This document shows, one piece after another, positions 51,756-61,500 of a stretch of DNA of 64,000 nucleotides. The first letter of the stretch is position 1. Every line of letters begins with the position of its first letter. Source of the stretch: Pseudomonas sp. ATCC 13867 (GTDB lineage: Bacteria > Pseudomonadota > Gammaproteobacteria > Pseudomonadales > Pseudomonadaceae); NCBI RefSeq assembly GCF_000349845.1, contig NC_020829.1:4223001-4287000 (forward strand). Reading direction: 5' to 3'. The position numbers and the translations under genes are program-made. The notes under the pieces were generated by a model. It ran no database searches. It had not been told where the DNA came from and saw nothing but the letters and a program-made list of their open reading frames with translations.

Positions 51756-52052
51756 ATGGAAGTGAGCAAGACCAAAAGCAGTTTCTACCGCCGACTCTAT
51801 GTCGCCTGGCTGATCGACAGCGGCACCGCCACCAGCGTGCCGGCGCTGATGGAGGTCACCGGCATGCCCCGCCGCACCGCCCAGGACACCCTGGCCGCGC
51901 TGGCCGACCTGGACATCGACTGCGCCTTCGAGCAGCACGACGGCGAGCGCAACAACGCCGGGCACTACCGCATCCGCGACTGGGGCGCCATCGATCCGCG
52001 CTGGATCGCCCAGCACCTGGCGCAGATCAAGGATGTCCTGCAGTACCCCTGA
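51756..52052 (+). CDS. small winged-helix protein
   Basis: A 98-residue protein with a helix-turn-helix (TATSVPALMEVTGMPRRTAQDTLAALADL, about 28-56) and a wing-like HYRIRDWG segment. It resembles small DNA-binding proteins of unknown function found in Pseudomonas. It lies 34 nt after the permease gene and 9 nt before the TVP38-like gene, so is in one transcription unit; a regulatory role is inferred only. Confidence 0.75.
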   Translation: MEVSKTKSSFYRRLYVAWLIDSGTATSVPALMEVTGMPRRTAQDTLAALADLDIDCAFEQHDGERNNAGHYRIRDWGAIDPRWIAQHLAQIKDVLQYP

Positions 52053-52061
52053 GCCGCCGCC

Positions 52062-52640
52062 ATGCTTCCCGTCCCACCCGTCATCTGGCGCTTTCGCCGA
52101 CTGATCCTGCTGCTGGCATTCGCCCTGGTGCTGCTCGCGCTCTATCGCGCCAGCGGCCTGCATGAGGATTTCAGCCTCGATTACCTGCGCAGCGAACTGC
52201 AGGACAATCGCCTGCGTGGCCTGCTGCTGTTCGTCGGGTTGTTCGCCCTGGGCAACCTGCTGCACATCCCCGGCCTGCTGTTCCTCGCCGCCGCCGTGCT
52301 GGCGCTGGGCAAGCTGTGGGGCGGGCTGATCACCTACTGTGCGGCAGTGCTCTCCTGCGGCTTCACCTTCCTGGTGATACGCGCAGTGGGCGGCAACGGC
52401 CTGCGCCTGCTGAACAACCGGGTCACCCGCGCGATATTCAGTCATCTCGACCAGCGCCCGGCCAGCAGCGTGTTCCTCCTGCGCCACGCCTTCCTCACCT
52501 CGCCGACGCTGAACTACAGCCTGGCGCTCTCGGGTATCGGCTTTGCGCCCTACATGCTCGGCACCCTGTTCGGACTGCCGATTCCCCTGCTGCTGTGCTG
52601 CCTGCTGTTCGACCGCCTGGGTGACGTGCTGCTCGGCTGA
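52062..52640 (+). CDS. TVP38/TMEM64 (DedA/VTT superfamily)-like membrane protein
   Basis: A 192-residue integral membrane protein with an N-terminal helix, [47 protein letters not shown] as the re-entrant-loop/helix pair typical of VTT-domain proteins, and [30 protein letters not shown] towards the end. Family members include lipid scramblases and flippases. It starts 9 nt after the winged-helix gene. Confidence 0.75.
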   Translation: MLPVPPVIWRFRRLILLLAFALVLLALYRASGLHEDFSLDYLRSELQDNRLRGLLLFVGLFALGNLLHIPGLLFLAAAVLALGKLWGGLITYCAAVLSCGFTFLVIRAVGGNGLRLLNNRVTRAIFSHLDQRPASSVFLLRHAFLTSPTLNYSLALSGIGFAPYMLGTLFGLPIPLLLCCLLFDRLGDVLLG

Positions 52641-52698
52641 GGCGCACGGCGCGCAACTGTGGGAAAATCGCCCACCGCTTCCCAGCCCCGCCACTGCC

Positions 52699-53709
52699 AT
52701 GTCGAAACCGCCGAAACGTCCCGCCGCGCCCTCGAAATCCGCCATCCCCCTGCGCGACCCTGCCGCCAAGCGGCCAAACCTGCTGCACCCGCGCAACCGG
52801 CACCAGGGCCACTACGACTTCCCGGCACTGATCGAGGGCTGCCCCGAGCTCGGCCGCTTCCTCATCACCAATCCCTACGGCAAGCCGAGCATCGACTTCG
52901 CCAATCCCGAGGCGGTACGCGTGTTCAACCGTGCGCTGCTCAAGGCGCAGTACGGCATCGGCCAGTGGGACATTCCCGCCGGCTTCCTCTGCCCGCCGAT
53001 CCCCGGCCGCGCCGACTACGTGCACTACCTCGCCGACCTGCTCGCCGAGGAAAACGCCGGCAGCATTCCGCGCGGCCCACGGGTGCGCGTGCTGGACATC
53101 GGTGTTGGCGCCAACTGCATCTATCCGCTGATCGGCCACCGCGACTACGGCTGGCGTTTCCTCGGCTCGGACATCGAGCCCGCCGCCCTGGCCTCCGCCC
53201 ACGCCATCCTGAACGGCAATCCGGGCCTGAACGAGGCCATCGAACTGCGCCAGCAGCACGATGCGAAGCACATCTTCCACGGCCTGCTGGGCGCCGATGA
53301 ACGCTTCGACGCCACCCTGTGCAACCCACCCTTCCACGCCTCGCCCGAGGAGGCCAGCAGCGGCAGCCGGCGCAAGTGGAAGAACCTCGGCAAGCTCGAC
53401 CCGTCGCGCAAGCTGCCCACGCTGAACTTCGGCGGGCAGAGCAACGAGCTGTGGTGCGAAGGCGGCGAGATCGCCTTCCTGCGCAAGCTGGCGGCGGAAA
53501 GCGCGGAAGTGGGCCAGCAGGTGCTGTGGTTCAGCTCGCTGGTATCCAAGGCCGGCAACCTCGACGAGTTCCGCCGCGCCCTGAAAAAGGCCGGCGCGGT
53601 CACCGTGCGCAGCGTGGACATGGCCCAGGGCCAGAAGCAGAGCCGCTTCGTCGCCTGGACCTTCCAGGAGCCGGAGCAGCGCGCGAAGTGGCGCACGCTG
53701 TGGAAATGA
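52699..53709 (+). CDS. rlmF: 23S rRNA adenine-1618 N6-methyltransferase RlmF
   Basis: A 336-residue SAM-dependent methyltransferase modifying A1618 of 23S rRNA. Seen: [15 protein letters not shown] near the N-terminus, SAM site [18 protein letters not shown], catalytic NPPFHAS, and [13 protein letters not shown], all family features. Converges on the isochorismatase-family gene with only 3 nt between stops. Confidence 0.94.
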   Translation: MSKPPKRPAAPSKSAIPLRDPAAKRPNLLHPRNRHQGHYDFPALIEGCPELGRFLITNPYGKPSIDFANPEAVRVFNRALLKAQYGIGQWDIPAGFLCPPIPGRADYVHYLADLLAEENAGSIPRGPRVRVLDIGVGANCIYPLIGHRDYGWRFLGSDIEPAALASAHAILNGNPGLNEAIELRQQHDAKHIFHGLLGADERFDATLCNPPFHASPEEASSGSRRKWKNLGKLDPSRKLPTLNFGGQSNELWCEGGEIAFLRKLAAESAEVGQQVLWFSSLVSKAGNLDEFRRALKKAGAVTVRSVDMAQGQKQSRFVAWTFQEPEQRAKWRTLWK

Positions 53710-53712
53710 CGC

Positions 53713-54255
53713 TCAGCGGATGAACTGCTTGCTGATCTCCCGGAAGACTTCCGTGCCGGCGCGCTCCATCCACTCGAAGGCGACCATCTCCCGCGAGACG
53801 ATCATCGCCCCGGCCTGACGCATGCGTTCCAGCGCCAGCGCCTTGTCCCGTGGGTGGCGCGAACCGACCGCCTCGTCCACCACGAATACCTCGCGGTCAT
53901 CGGCCAGCAGGCCCAGCACCGTCTGCAGCACGCAGACATGCGCCTCGGTGCCGCACACCACGAACTGCCGGCGCTCGCCACCGGGCATCTGCAACAGGCC
54001 GGGATCGGCCACGGCGGAAAAAGCGATCTTCTCCAGCAGCGCCTCCGCCGGCAGCGCATCACGCAGCGCGGGCAGGGTCGGGCCCAGGCCCTTGGGATAC
54101 TGCTCGGTGGCCAGCGCCGGCACGCCCAGGCGCTGCGCGACCGCCAGCAGCCAGGCACTGTGTTCGAGCACCGACTCGGCCTCGTGGATGGCCGGGAACA
54201 GGCGCTCCTGGATATCGATGATCAACAGGGTGGACGTCTGGGCGCGTAACAGCAT
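53713..54255 (-). CDS. isochorismatase-family cysteine hydrolase
   Basis: A 180-residue hydrolase with the catalytic triad visible: Asp in LLIIDIQERLF, Lys in LLEKIAFSA and Cys in CGTEAHVCVLQT. The YcaC-like subgroup is the closest by appearance; the substrate is unknown. It stands alone, convergent with rlmF. Confidence 0.87.
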   Translation of the reverse strand: MLLRAQTSTLLIIDIQERLFPAIHEAESVLEHSAWLLAVAQRLGVPALATEQYPKGLGPTLPALRDALPAEALLEKIAFSAVADPGLLQMPGGERRQFVVCGTEAHVCVLQTVLGLLADDREVFVVDEAVGSRHPRDKALALERMRQAGAMIVSREMVAFEWMERAGTEVFREISKQFIR

Positions 54256-54305
54256 GGCGGGCTCTCCTGTGGTGGGCGCGCGGTGGTCACTGGCTGGCCG
54301 AGGGT

Positions 54306-54848
54306 TCAGCCGGCATAGCCTTCGGCGATGTGCTGGTCCTTGAGCTTCACATAGTTGCCGGCGCTGTAGGTGAAGAATGCGCGCTCCTTGTCGGTCAGCG
54401 GGCGGCCCTTCTTCACCGGGCTGCCGACGTAGAGGTAACCGCTCTCCAGTACCTTGCCCGGCGGCACCAGGCTGCCGGCGCCGAGGATCACTTCGTCCTC
54501 GATCACCGCGCCGTCCATCACGATCGAGCCCATGCCCACCAGGATGCGGCTGCCGATGGTGCAGCCGTGCAGCAGCACCTTGTGGCCGATGGTCACGTCG
54601 TCACCGATGGTCAGCGGGAAACCGTCCGGGTTGAAGGGGCCGGCGTGGGTGATGTGCAGCACGCTGCCGTCCTGCACGCTGGTGCGCGCACCGATGCGGA
54701 TGCGGTGCATGTCGCCGCGAATGGTGACCAGTGGCCAGATCGAGCTGTCCGCGCCAATCTCCACGTCGCCGATGACCACGGCGCTGGCGTCGACGAACAC
54801 GCGCTCGCCGAGCGCTGGCGTTTTGCCCTGATACGAACGAATAGTCAC
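54306..54848 (-). CDS. gamma-carbonic-anhydrase-like hexapeptide protein (YrdA family)
   Basis: A 180-residue left-handed beta-helix protein with metal-ligand histidines in LHITHAG and IGHKVLLHG, and the conserved IWPLVTIRGDMHRIRIG segment. Family members bind zinc or iron but many lack strong carbonic anhydrase activity. I chose a GTG start preceded by AGAGAG; the longer ATG frame overlaps the divergent prlC gene. Confidence 0.87.
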   Translation of the reverse strand: MTIRSYQGKTPALGERVFVDASAVVIGDVEIGADSSIWPLVTIRGDMHRIRIGARTSVQDGSVLHITHAGPFNPDGFPLTIGDDVTIGHKVLLHGCTIGSRILVGMGSIVMDGAVIEDEVILGAGSLVPPGKVLESGYLYVGSPVKKGRPLTDKERAFFTYSAGNYVKLKDQHIAEGYAG

Positions 54849-54924
54849 GATAGAGTCTCTCTGGCTGCGAATACGGCCGATTGTATTTAAGATGGCCGAG
54901 TGTTTCTTCAACCAAGGTGCCACC

Positions 54925-56970
54925 GTGAGCGCGAATCCCCTTCTGCAGAGCTACGACCTGCCGCCCTTCTCCTCCATTCGCCCCGAGCACGTGAAGCCGG
55001 CCATCGAGCAGATCCTCGCCGACAACCGCGCCGCCATCGCGCGCATCCTCGCCCAGCAGAACGGCACCCCGACCTGGGCCGGCCTGGTGCTCAGCATGGA
55101 CGAACTGCATGATCGCCTGGGCAAGGCCTGGAGCCCGGTCAGCCACCTCAACGCGGTGTGCAACAGCGCCGAACTGCGCGAGGCCTACGAAGGCTGCCTG
55201 CCGCTGCTGTCCGCCTACTGGACCGAACTGGGACAGAACCGCGAGCTGTTCAAGGCCTACGAGTCGCTGGCCGCCAGTGCCGAGTCGAAGACCTTCGACG
55301 TCGCCCAGAAGACCATCCTCGAACACGCCCTGCGCGACTTCCGCCTGTCGGGTATCGACCTGCCGGCCGAGCAGCAGCAGCGCTACGCCGAAATCCAGAC
55401 GCGCCTGTCCGAGCTGGGCAGCCGCTTCTCCAACCAGTTGCTGGACGCCACCCAGGCCTGGACCAAGCACATCACCGACGAAGCCGCGCTGGCCGGCCTG
55501 ACCGACTCGGCCAAGGCGCAGATGCAGCAGGCCGCCCAGGCCAAGGAGCTGGACGGCTGGCTGATCAGCCTGGAATTCCCCAGCTACTACGCGGTGATGA
55601 CCTACGCCGAAGACCGCGCCCTGCGCGAAGAGGTCTACGCCGCCTACTGCACCCGCGCCTCCGACCAGGGTCCGAACGCCGGACAGAACGACAACGGCCC
55701 GGTGATGCAGGAAATCCTCGACCTGCGCCAGGAACTGTCGCGCCTGCTGGGCTTTGCGAACTTCGCCGAGCTGTCCCTGGCCACCAAGATGGCCGAGACC
55801 CCCGAGCAGGTCCTGCACTTCCTCCGCGACCTGGCCGTGCGCAGCAAGCCCTTCGCCGCCCAGGATCTTGCGCAGCTCAAGGCCTACGCCGCCGAACAGG
55901 GCTGCCCGAACCTCTCCAGCTGGGACGCCAGCTACTTCGGCGAGAAGCTGCGCGAGGCGCGCTACAGCGTGTCCCAGGAAGCCCTGCGCGCCTACTTCCC
56001 GGTGGACAAGGTGCTCTCCGGCCTGTTCGCCATCGTGCAGAAGCTCTACGGCATCCAGATCCGCGAGCTGAACGACTTCGAGCGCTGGCACCCGGACGTG
56101 CGCCTGTTCGAGATCGAGGAAAACGGCCAGCACGTCGGCCGCTTCTACTTCGACCTCTACGCCCGCGCCAACAAGCGTGGCGGCGCCTGGATGGACGGCG
56201 CCCGCGACCGTCGCCGCACCGCCGAAGGCGAGCTGCAATCGCCGGTAGCTTATCTCGTCTGCAACTTCACCCCGGCGGTCGGCGGCAAGCCGGCGCTGCT
56301 GACCCACGATGAAGTCACCACCCTGTTCCACGAATTCGGCCACGGCCTGCACCACCTGCTGACCCGCGTCGAACACGCCGGCGCCTCGGGCATCAACGGC
56401 GTGGCCTGGGACGCAGTGGAGCTGCCGAGCCAGTTCATGGAGAACTGGTGCTGGGAGCCCGAAGGCCTGGCGCTGATTTCCGGTCATTACGAAACCGGCG
56501 CGCCGCTGCCCCAGGACCTGCTGGAGAAGATGCTCGCCGCGAAGAACTTCCAGTCCGGCCTGATGATGGTCCGCCAGCTGGAGTTCTCCCTGTTCGACTT
56601 CGAGCTGCACGCCACCCACGGCGACGGCCGCAGCGTGCTCGACGTGATCGAGGCGATCCGCACTGAAGTCGCGGTAATGCGCCCGCCGGCGTACAACCGC
56701 TTCGCCAACAGCTTCGCGCACATCTTCGCCGGCGGTTACGCGGCCGGTTACTACAGCTACAAGTGGGCCGAAGTGCTGTCCGCCGACGCGTTCTCCCGCT
56801 TCGAGGAAGAAGGTGTGCTGAACCCGGCGACCGGCGCGGCCTTCCGCGAGGCGATCCTGGCCAAGGGCGGCTCCCAGGAGCCGATGGCGCTGTTCGTGGC
56901 CTTCCGCGGCCGCGAGCCGTCCATCGACGCCCTGCTGCGCCACTCGGGCCTCACCGAGGAGGCTGCGTGA
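54925..56970 (+). CDS. prlC: oligopeptidase A PrlC
   Basis: A 681-residue M3-family zinc metallopeptidase degrading signal peptides and other oligopeptides in the cytoplasm. The zinc motif HEFGH is in TLFHEFGHGLHHLLTR and the third ligand Glu lies in the downstream WDAVELPSQFMENW stretch. I chose a GTG start (VSANPLLQSYDLPP) with AAGGTG upstream, giving the usual length; an ATG 33 nt upstream is possible. Confidence 0.95.
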   Translation: MSANPLLQSYDLPPFSSIRPEHVKPAIEQILADNRAAIARILAQQNGTPTWAGLVLSMDELHDRLGKAWSPVSHLNAVCNSAELREAYEGCLPLLSAYWTELGQNRELFKAYESLAASAESKTFDVAQKTILEHALRDFRLSGIDLPAEQQQRYAEIQTRLSELGSRFSNQLLDATQAWTKHITDEAALAGLTDSAKAQMQQAAQAKELDGWLISLEFPSYYAVMTYAEDRALREEVYAAYCTRASDQGPNAGQNDNGPVMQEILDLRQELSRLLGFANFAELSLATKMAETPEQVLHFLRDLAVRSKPFAAQDLAQLKAYAAEQGCPNLSSWDASYFGEKLREARYSVSQEALRAYFPVDKVLSGLFAIVQKLYGIQIRELNDFERWHPDVRLFEIEENGQHVGRFYFDLYARANKRGGAWMDGARDRRRTAEGELQSPVAYLVCNFTPAVGGKPALLTHDEVTTLFHEFGHGLHHLLTRVEHAGASGINGVAWDAVELPSQFMENWCWEPEGLALISGHYETGAPLPQDLLEKMLAAKNFQSGLMMVRQLEFSLFDFELHATHGDGRSVLDVIEAIRTEVAVMRPPAYNRFANSFAHIFAGGYAAGYYSYKWAEVLSADAFSRFEEEGVLNPATGAAFREAILAKGGSQEPMALFVAFRGREPSIDALLRHSGLTEEAA

Positions 56971-57239
56971 TGAGCGAGGTGAAGAAGCGCTTCATCGCCG
57001 GGGCCGTCTGCCCGGCCTGCAGCGAGCAGGACAAGATCGTCATGTGGGACGTCGACGGCGTGCCGCACCGCGAATGCGTGGCCTGCGGCTATGCCGATAC
57101 GCTCAACGCCCAGGGCCAGTCGGTACCGAAGGAGCTGACCACCCGGGTCAACGTCAGCGGCCTGAAGAAGCCTGCCGATCCGAAGGTGCAGAACGTGCAG
57201 TTCTTCCCCAACCCGAAGCTGAAGAAGCCGGACGAGTAA
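56970..57239 (+). CDS. zinc-ribbon protein, YheV family
   Basis: An 89-residue protein with two CxxC pairs (VCPACSEQD and CVACGYAD) expected to bind zinc, and a Lys/Pro-rich tail. Its ATG overlaps the prlC stop by one nucleotide (TGATG), and the prlC-yheV pair is conserved in gammaproteobacteria, which suggests a shared process; the function is unknown. Confidence 0.87.
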   Translation: MSEVKKRFIAGAVCPACSEQDKIVMWDVDGVPHRECVACGYADTLNAQGQSVPKELTTRVNVSGLKKPADPKVQNVQFFPNPKLKKPDE

Positions 57240-57255
57240 GTCCACGCCGCCAATA

Positions 57256-57292
57256 AGAAAGCCGTTTCTCTCCTGGGAGAAACGGCTTTTTC
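57256..57292 (+). terminator. terminator after the prlC operon
   Basis: Stem AAAGCCGTTTCTC/GAGAAACGGCTTT followed by a T run, 17 nt after the stop; it could also end the convergent dps-like transcript. Confidence 0.87.
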
Positions 57293-57304
57293 ACGCGCCG
57301 AGGA

Positions 57305-57982
57305 TCAGTGCCCGGTACCGTCACCACGGCGGCTGGTCTCGAAGAGGAACCAGGTGCGCTGCTCGGTTTCGTCGATCCAGTTCTCGATCAGGCTGGCCGT
57401 GGCGATGTCATGGTACTCGTCGCACAGGTCGTGCACTTCGCGCATGTAGGAGGTCAGCGCCTTGTTGTCCTCCTGCAGCTCGGCCAGCATGTCCAGCGGC
57501 TGCACGAACTCGGCGTCGTTGTCGAGGATGCGCTTGTCGCGGGCGATGTGGCCGATGGAGCGGATGGTGTTGCCACCGATCTTGCGGGTGCGCTCGGCGA
57601 TGGCGTCGGTCATCGCGAAGATTTCCGTGGCATGCTCGTCCAGCAGCAGGTGGTAGTCGCGGAAGTGCGGACCGCTGACATGCCAGTGGAAGTTCTTGGT
57701 CTTCAGATAGAGAGCGAAGACGTCGGCGAGCAGGCGGTTGAGCGCGGCGGAAAGATCGCGAGTGGCGTTCTTGCTCAGGTCAGAAGGCGTGGCCAGGGCC
57801 GGTGCGCGGCGCACCGCGGGTTTCGCTGCGGCCGGCTTGGCGGCGGGTTTGCTGGCGGCGGCCTTGGCGGCCGGTTTGGCGGCTGTCTTGGCTGCAGGTT
57901 TGGCGGCCGCCTTCGCTGCCGGCTTCGTAGCGGCGGGTTTTGCCGCCGCAGGTTTCTTCGGAGCCGATGCGGATTTCTTCAT
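57305..57982 (-). CDS. Dps-family ferritin-like protein with histone H1-like N-terminal tail
   Basis: A 225-residue protein. Residues 1 to about 62 are a low-complexity Lys/Pro/Ala tail (repeats such as KPAAK and KAAAKPAAK), resembling AlgP and eukaryotic H1 tails. The rest is a Dps domain with the ferroxidase residues in KNFHWHVSGPHFRDYHLLLDEHATEIFAMTDAIAER. The catalytic core should store iron and detoxify peroxide; the tail should bind DNA strongly. Typical Dps is about 155-190 residues, so the tail is unusually long. ATG chosen with AGAGGTG upstream. Confidence 0.9.
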   Translation of the reverse strand: MKKSASAPKKPAAAKPAATKPAAKAAAKPAAKTAAKPAAKAAASKPAAKPAAAKPAVRRAPALATPSDLSKNATRDLSAALNRLLADVFALYLKTKNFHWHVSGPHFRDYHLLLDEHATEIFAMTDAIAERTRKIGGNTIRSIGHIARDKRILDNDAEFVQPLDMLAELQEDNKALTSYMREVHDLCDEYHDIATASLIENWIDETEQRTWFLFETSRRGDGTGH

Positions 57983-58127
57983 CACAAATCACCTCTACGA
58001 AAGATCACGATACCTGTGGATGCCCTCCCGTTCGGGATAGGGCTGACTCAGCGGTCTTGAGCCTATCTCGCTCACCGTCGATTGCAAGTCGACATCAACC
58101 GGCGCCGAGCGTTCCTCTTGACTCGGA

Positions 58128-58586
58128 TCAGTCGCGCAGCGGCTTGCGGAAATACACCACGCGCTCGGTTTCGACGAAGCCCAGCGCGCGATGCAGGGCA
58201 TGGCTGGCGTGATTGTCGAGCGCCGCATCGGAGGCGAAATCCCGACAGCCCCGCGCAACGCCCCAGACCTGTACGGCACGCACCAGGGCGCGTGCGACAC
58301 CCTGCCGGCGCGCCGACTCGGCAACGTAGATGCCTTCGAGGAACAGCACCGGCGTACCCTCGGTACCGTTGACTTAATCGTTGTGCACCGCCGCCTCGGC
58401 CAGCCCCAGCGCCTTGCCTGCGGCATCGCGGGCGAGGAACGCGCAGTAGCGCTGCGGATGCCCGAGGATATCCCGCGCCTCATCGCGAAATTCCGCCTCG
58501 TGATCCCCCGGCCAGAGCCGCAGGCGCAGCTCGATCCAATCGTCGAGATCGGCCGTTGTCGCCTGTCGTACCCGCAGCCTGTCCAT
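58128..58586 (-). pseudogene. AAC(6')-type GNAT acetyltransferase interrupted by one in-frame stop
   Basis: Two halves of one GNAT protein lie in the same frame, split only by a TAA at 58376-58374. The first half (MDRLRVRQATTADLDDWIELRLRLWP to AEAAVHND) and the second (VNGTEGTPVLFLEGIYVAESARRQGVARALV to ERVVYFRKPL) match the two parts of aminoglycoside 6'-N-acetyltransferase-like proteins, in which the position of the stop is normally Tyr (HDYVNG), so a single TAC or TAT to TAA change explains it. The ATG at 58586 overlaps the sbcC stop (TGATG), so it is the last gene of sbcD-sbcC. Either a pseudogene or a sequencing error. Confidence 0.85.
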
Positions 58587-61500
58587 CAACCGTTCCCCGG
58601 GGTGAAGCGGAAGCATGCGTCGAGCTGGCTGTAGCCCATGCCGACGCCCTTGTGCACCTTGAGCTGCACCGGAATGCGCTCCTTGAGCGCTTCGACGTGG
58701 CTGATCACGCCGATGGTCTTGCCCGTCGCGTTGAGGCTGTCGAGGGCGTCCAGCGCCACTTCCAGCGTCTCGCCATCGAGGGTGCCGAAACCTTCGTCGA
58801 GGAACAGCGAGTCGATGCTGGTCTTGTGGCTGACCAGGTCGGACAGTGCCAATGCCAGCGCCAGGCTGACCAGGAAGCTCTCGCCGCCGGACAGCGTCTT
58901 GCAGTCGCGGGCGGTGTCGCCCTGCCAGGTATCGACCACTTCCAGTTCCAGCTCGCCGTCGCTGCGCCGCGCCAGTTGGTAGCGACCGTGCAGGCGCTGC
59001 AACTGGCGGTTGGCGAGGTGCACCAGGTGATCGAGGGTCAGGCCCTGGGCAAAGCGCCGGTAGCGCGCACCGTCGGCGGCACCGATCAGGCTGTTCAGGC
59101 GCTGCCAGAGGTCATGTTCCTCCTCCTGCCGGCGGATCGCCTCGAACAGGCTCTGCTGGCTGGCGCGCCGCGCATCGTCACCCTGCAACTGCGCGCGGAT
59201 TTCCCCCTGGCGCTGGCCCAGTTCGCGCAGCTCGGCGTTGAGGGTGAGCAGTTGCTGGTTCAACTCATCCAGCGACAGATCGCCGTGCGGCTCGGCGTTC
59301 AGGCGCTCGACATCCTTCAACGCCGCCGTACGCAAGGCCACGGCCTCGGTGATGGCGGTTTCCAGTTTCTGCCTGAGGGTGCCGAGCTCGGCGCGCTGGG
59401 CATCATCCAGCAGCGCAGCGAGGTACGCAGGCTCGTCGGCGAACGGGCTTTGCGCCAGCGCGTGCTGCCAGGCCGCCGCGCTTTGCGCCAGGCGAGCCTG
59501 ATCCTGTTGCAGACGCTCCAGCAGCGACTGTTCGCGGCCCTGTAGCGCATCGGCCTGGCGTTGGCTGGCGCCCAGGCGCGCCTCGGATTCGGCCAACGCC
59601 TGCTGCGGGTCCTCCGCGCGCGGCACCACGCTCCGCGCCTCGAACGCCGCCGCCTGCCAACGCTGCTGCCACTGCTGCGCGGTCTCCCGCGCCACGCCTG
59701 CGGCCTGCGCCGCCTCGCGCTCGGCGGCAGCCAGTTGCTGGCCGAGTTGCTGGTCCCGCTGCCAGCGCTGCCACTCCCCGGTGCGCTCGGCCAGCCATTG
59801 CTCGCCGTCTTCCGGCAGGTCATAGCCCAGTTCCGTCAGGGCGGCGGCCAGGGTTTCCTCCTGCTGTCGCAGCTCGGCACGCTGGCTGGCGATCTGCTGC
59901 GTACGCTCGTCCTGGCGCTGCCGGGCGAACTGCTGCTCGCCCTCGAAGAGCGCCAGCTGCTGCGCCGCCTCGCTGTGCTTCCGTTCGGCGTCAACCCGCG
60001 CCTGTACAGCGTCCTGCTGGCGGACCTTGTGTTCTTCCAACGCCGTCAGTTGTCGTTGCAGATCGGCCAGCGCCGTTTCGTGACGCTGGCGCTCGGTGGC
60101 CAGTGCCTGTTCATCGACCAGTTGCAGCCCCTGCGCCGCACAGTGTTGCTGCCAGGCGTCCTGCTGCTGCCGGAGCGCCGCTTCGGCTTCATCGAGCTGG
60201 CGTTGTCCCTGCTGTAGCTGCGCTTCGAGTTCGGCCAGTTCGCCACGCAGGGCAACGCCCTGGCTCTCCAGCTCCGCCAGCGCGCGCCGGCTCTCGTCGA
60301 GCGCGGTCTGGGTGGCCGACACGTCCAGCGCCTGGTAGGCCTCCACCGCCGGGTGCTGCAAGGAGCCGCAGAGCGGACAGGCTTCGCCGGGCTGCAACTG
60401 CGCGCGCCAGTGTTCGAGCTGGTGGATGCGCTGCTCCTGCTGCAGGAGCTTTTCCCGGTCGGCGACCTGCTGCTGCGTCGCCTTGTAGCGCTCGCGCAGG
60501 ACGACGATGGCGCCATCGCGCTCGCCCTTGCGCTGGCGCAGCGCAAGCAGTTCCGGTTGCCAGCGGGCCAGTTGCGCGGCGGCCTGGGCCCGTGCCTGGG
60601 CGATCTGTTCCAGGCGGTCGAAGCCACGACCCAGCGCCTGCAACTGCTGCGCGCGGTCGCGCAGTTGCGCTTCGGTCGCGCCGGCCAGCAATGACTCCAG
60701 TTGCTGCCGGGCGGCGGACTCGATCTGGCGAGCCTCGCCCAGCGCCTGCTCGCTGAGCCTGGCATCGCCTTGCAGCCCTTCGCGACGGGCACCGGCATCG
60801 CTGAACGCCTGCTGCGCCTGGTCGAACTGACGCTGGATTTCCACGCCGGCCGCCATCAGGCGGGCGCGCTGGGCGAACTGGGCGCGCCAACCTCCGAGCA
60901 GCTCGCCCAGTCGCGCACGCTGCGGCTGCTGCGCGAAACGTGCCTCCAGCGCCTGACGCTGCTCGACCAGCGCATCCAGCGCCGCACCACGGGCATCGCT
61001 CACCTGCCGGGCGAACTGGCTGGCGCTCCACAGCGCCTCGGCGATCCGTTCACGGCTGGCGGCCTGCTCGCTGCGATTGTCCTCCAGCGCGGCGCGGTCC
61101 TGCGCCAGACTGTCATGATTGGCGCGCCAGGCCTGGTGCAGCGGCTGCAAGCGCGCGGCGGGCTCGCTGGCGGCCAGGCGTTGCAGGTCCGGTTGCGCCG
61201 CATCGAGCGACTGCCGGGCACCCGTTTCGTTCTCGCTGGCCTGCCGCATCTGCTGCTCGGCGCGGCCGAGCTCCTCGCACCAACGGCGCTGGGCCTGCAG
61301 CGCCACCTGGCGGCCCTGCAGCGAGGCCTCCTGCAACAGCGCCTGATGGTTCTGCTGTTCGAGGGCTTCGCGCTGCTCGCCGCTGAGCAGTTCGACGCCT
61401 TCGGCACGGGCGCGCAACTGGTCGAGCGCGCCGCGTACGTCGCGAGTGCGCTCGAAGACGCGCTGCGAGATCAGCCCGTAGATTTCCGTGCCGGTCAGCT

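Noticed and set aside
48019..51765. 1248-codon plus-strand frame overlapping the TPP enzyme and permease
   Set aside because: It is Arg/Pro-rich out-of-frame translation of two genes that carry clear family motifs in their own frames.
54841..54925. Sigma-70 promoters in the short divergent region between the carbonic-anhydrase-like gene and prlC
   Set aside because: TAAGAT and TACAAT hexamers are present but no acceptable -35 box lies 16-18 nt away for either, so I did not annotate them.
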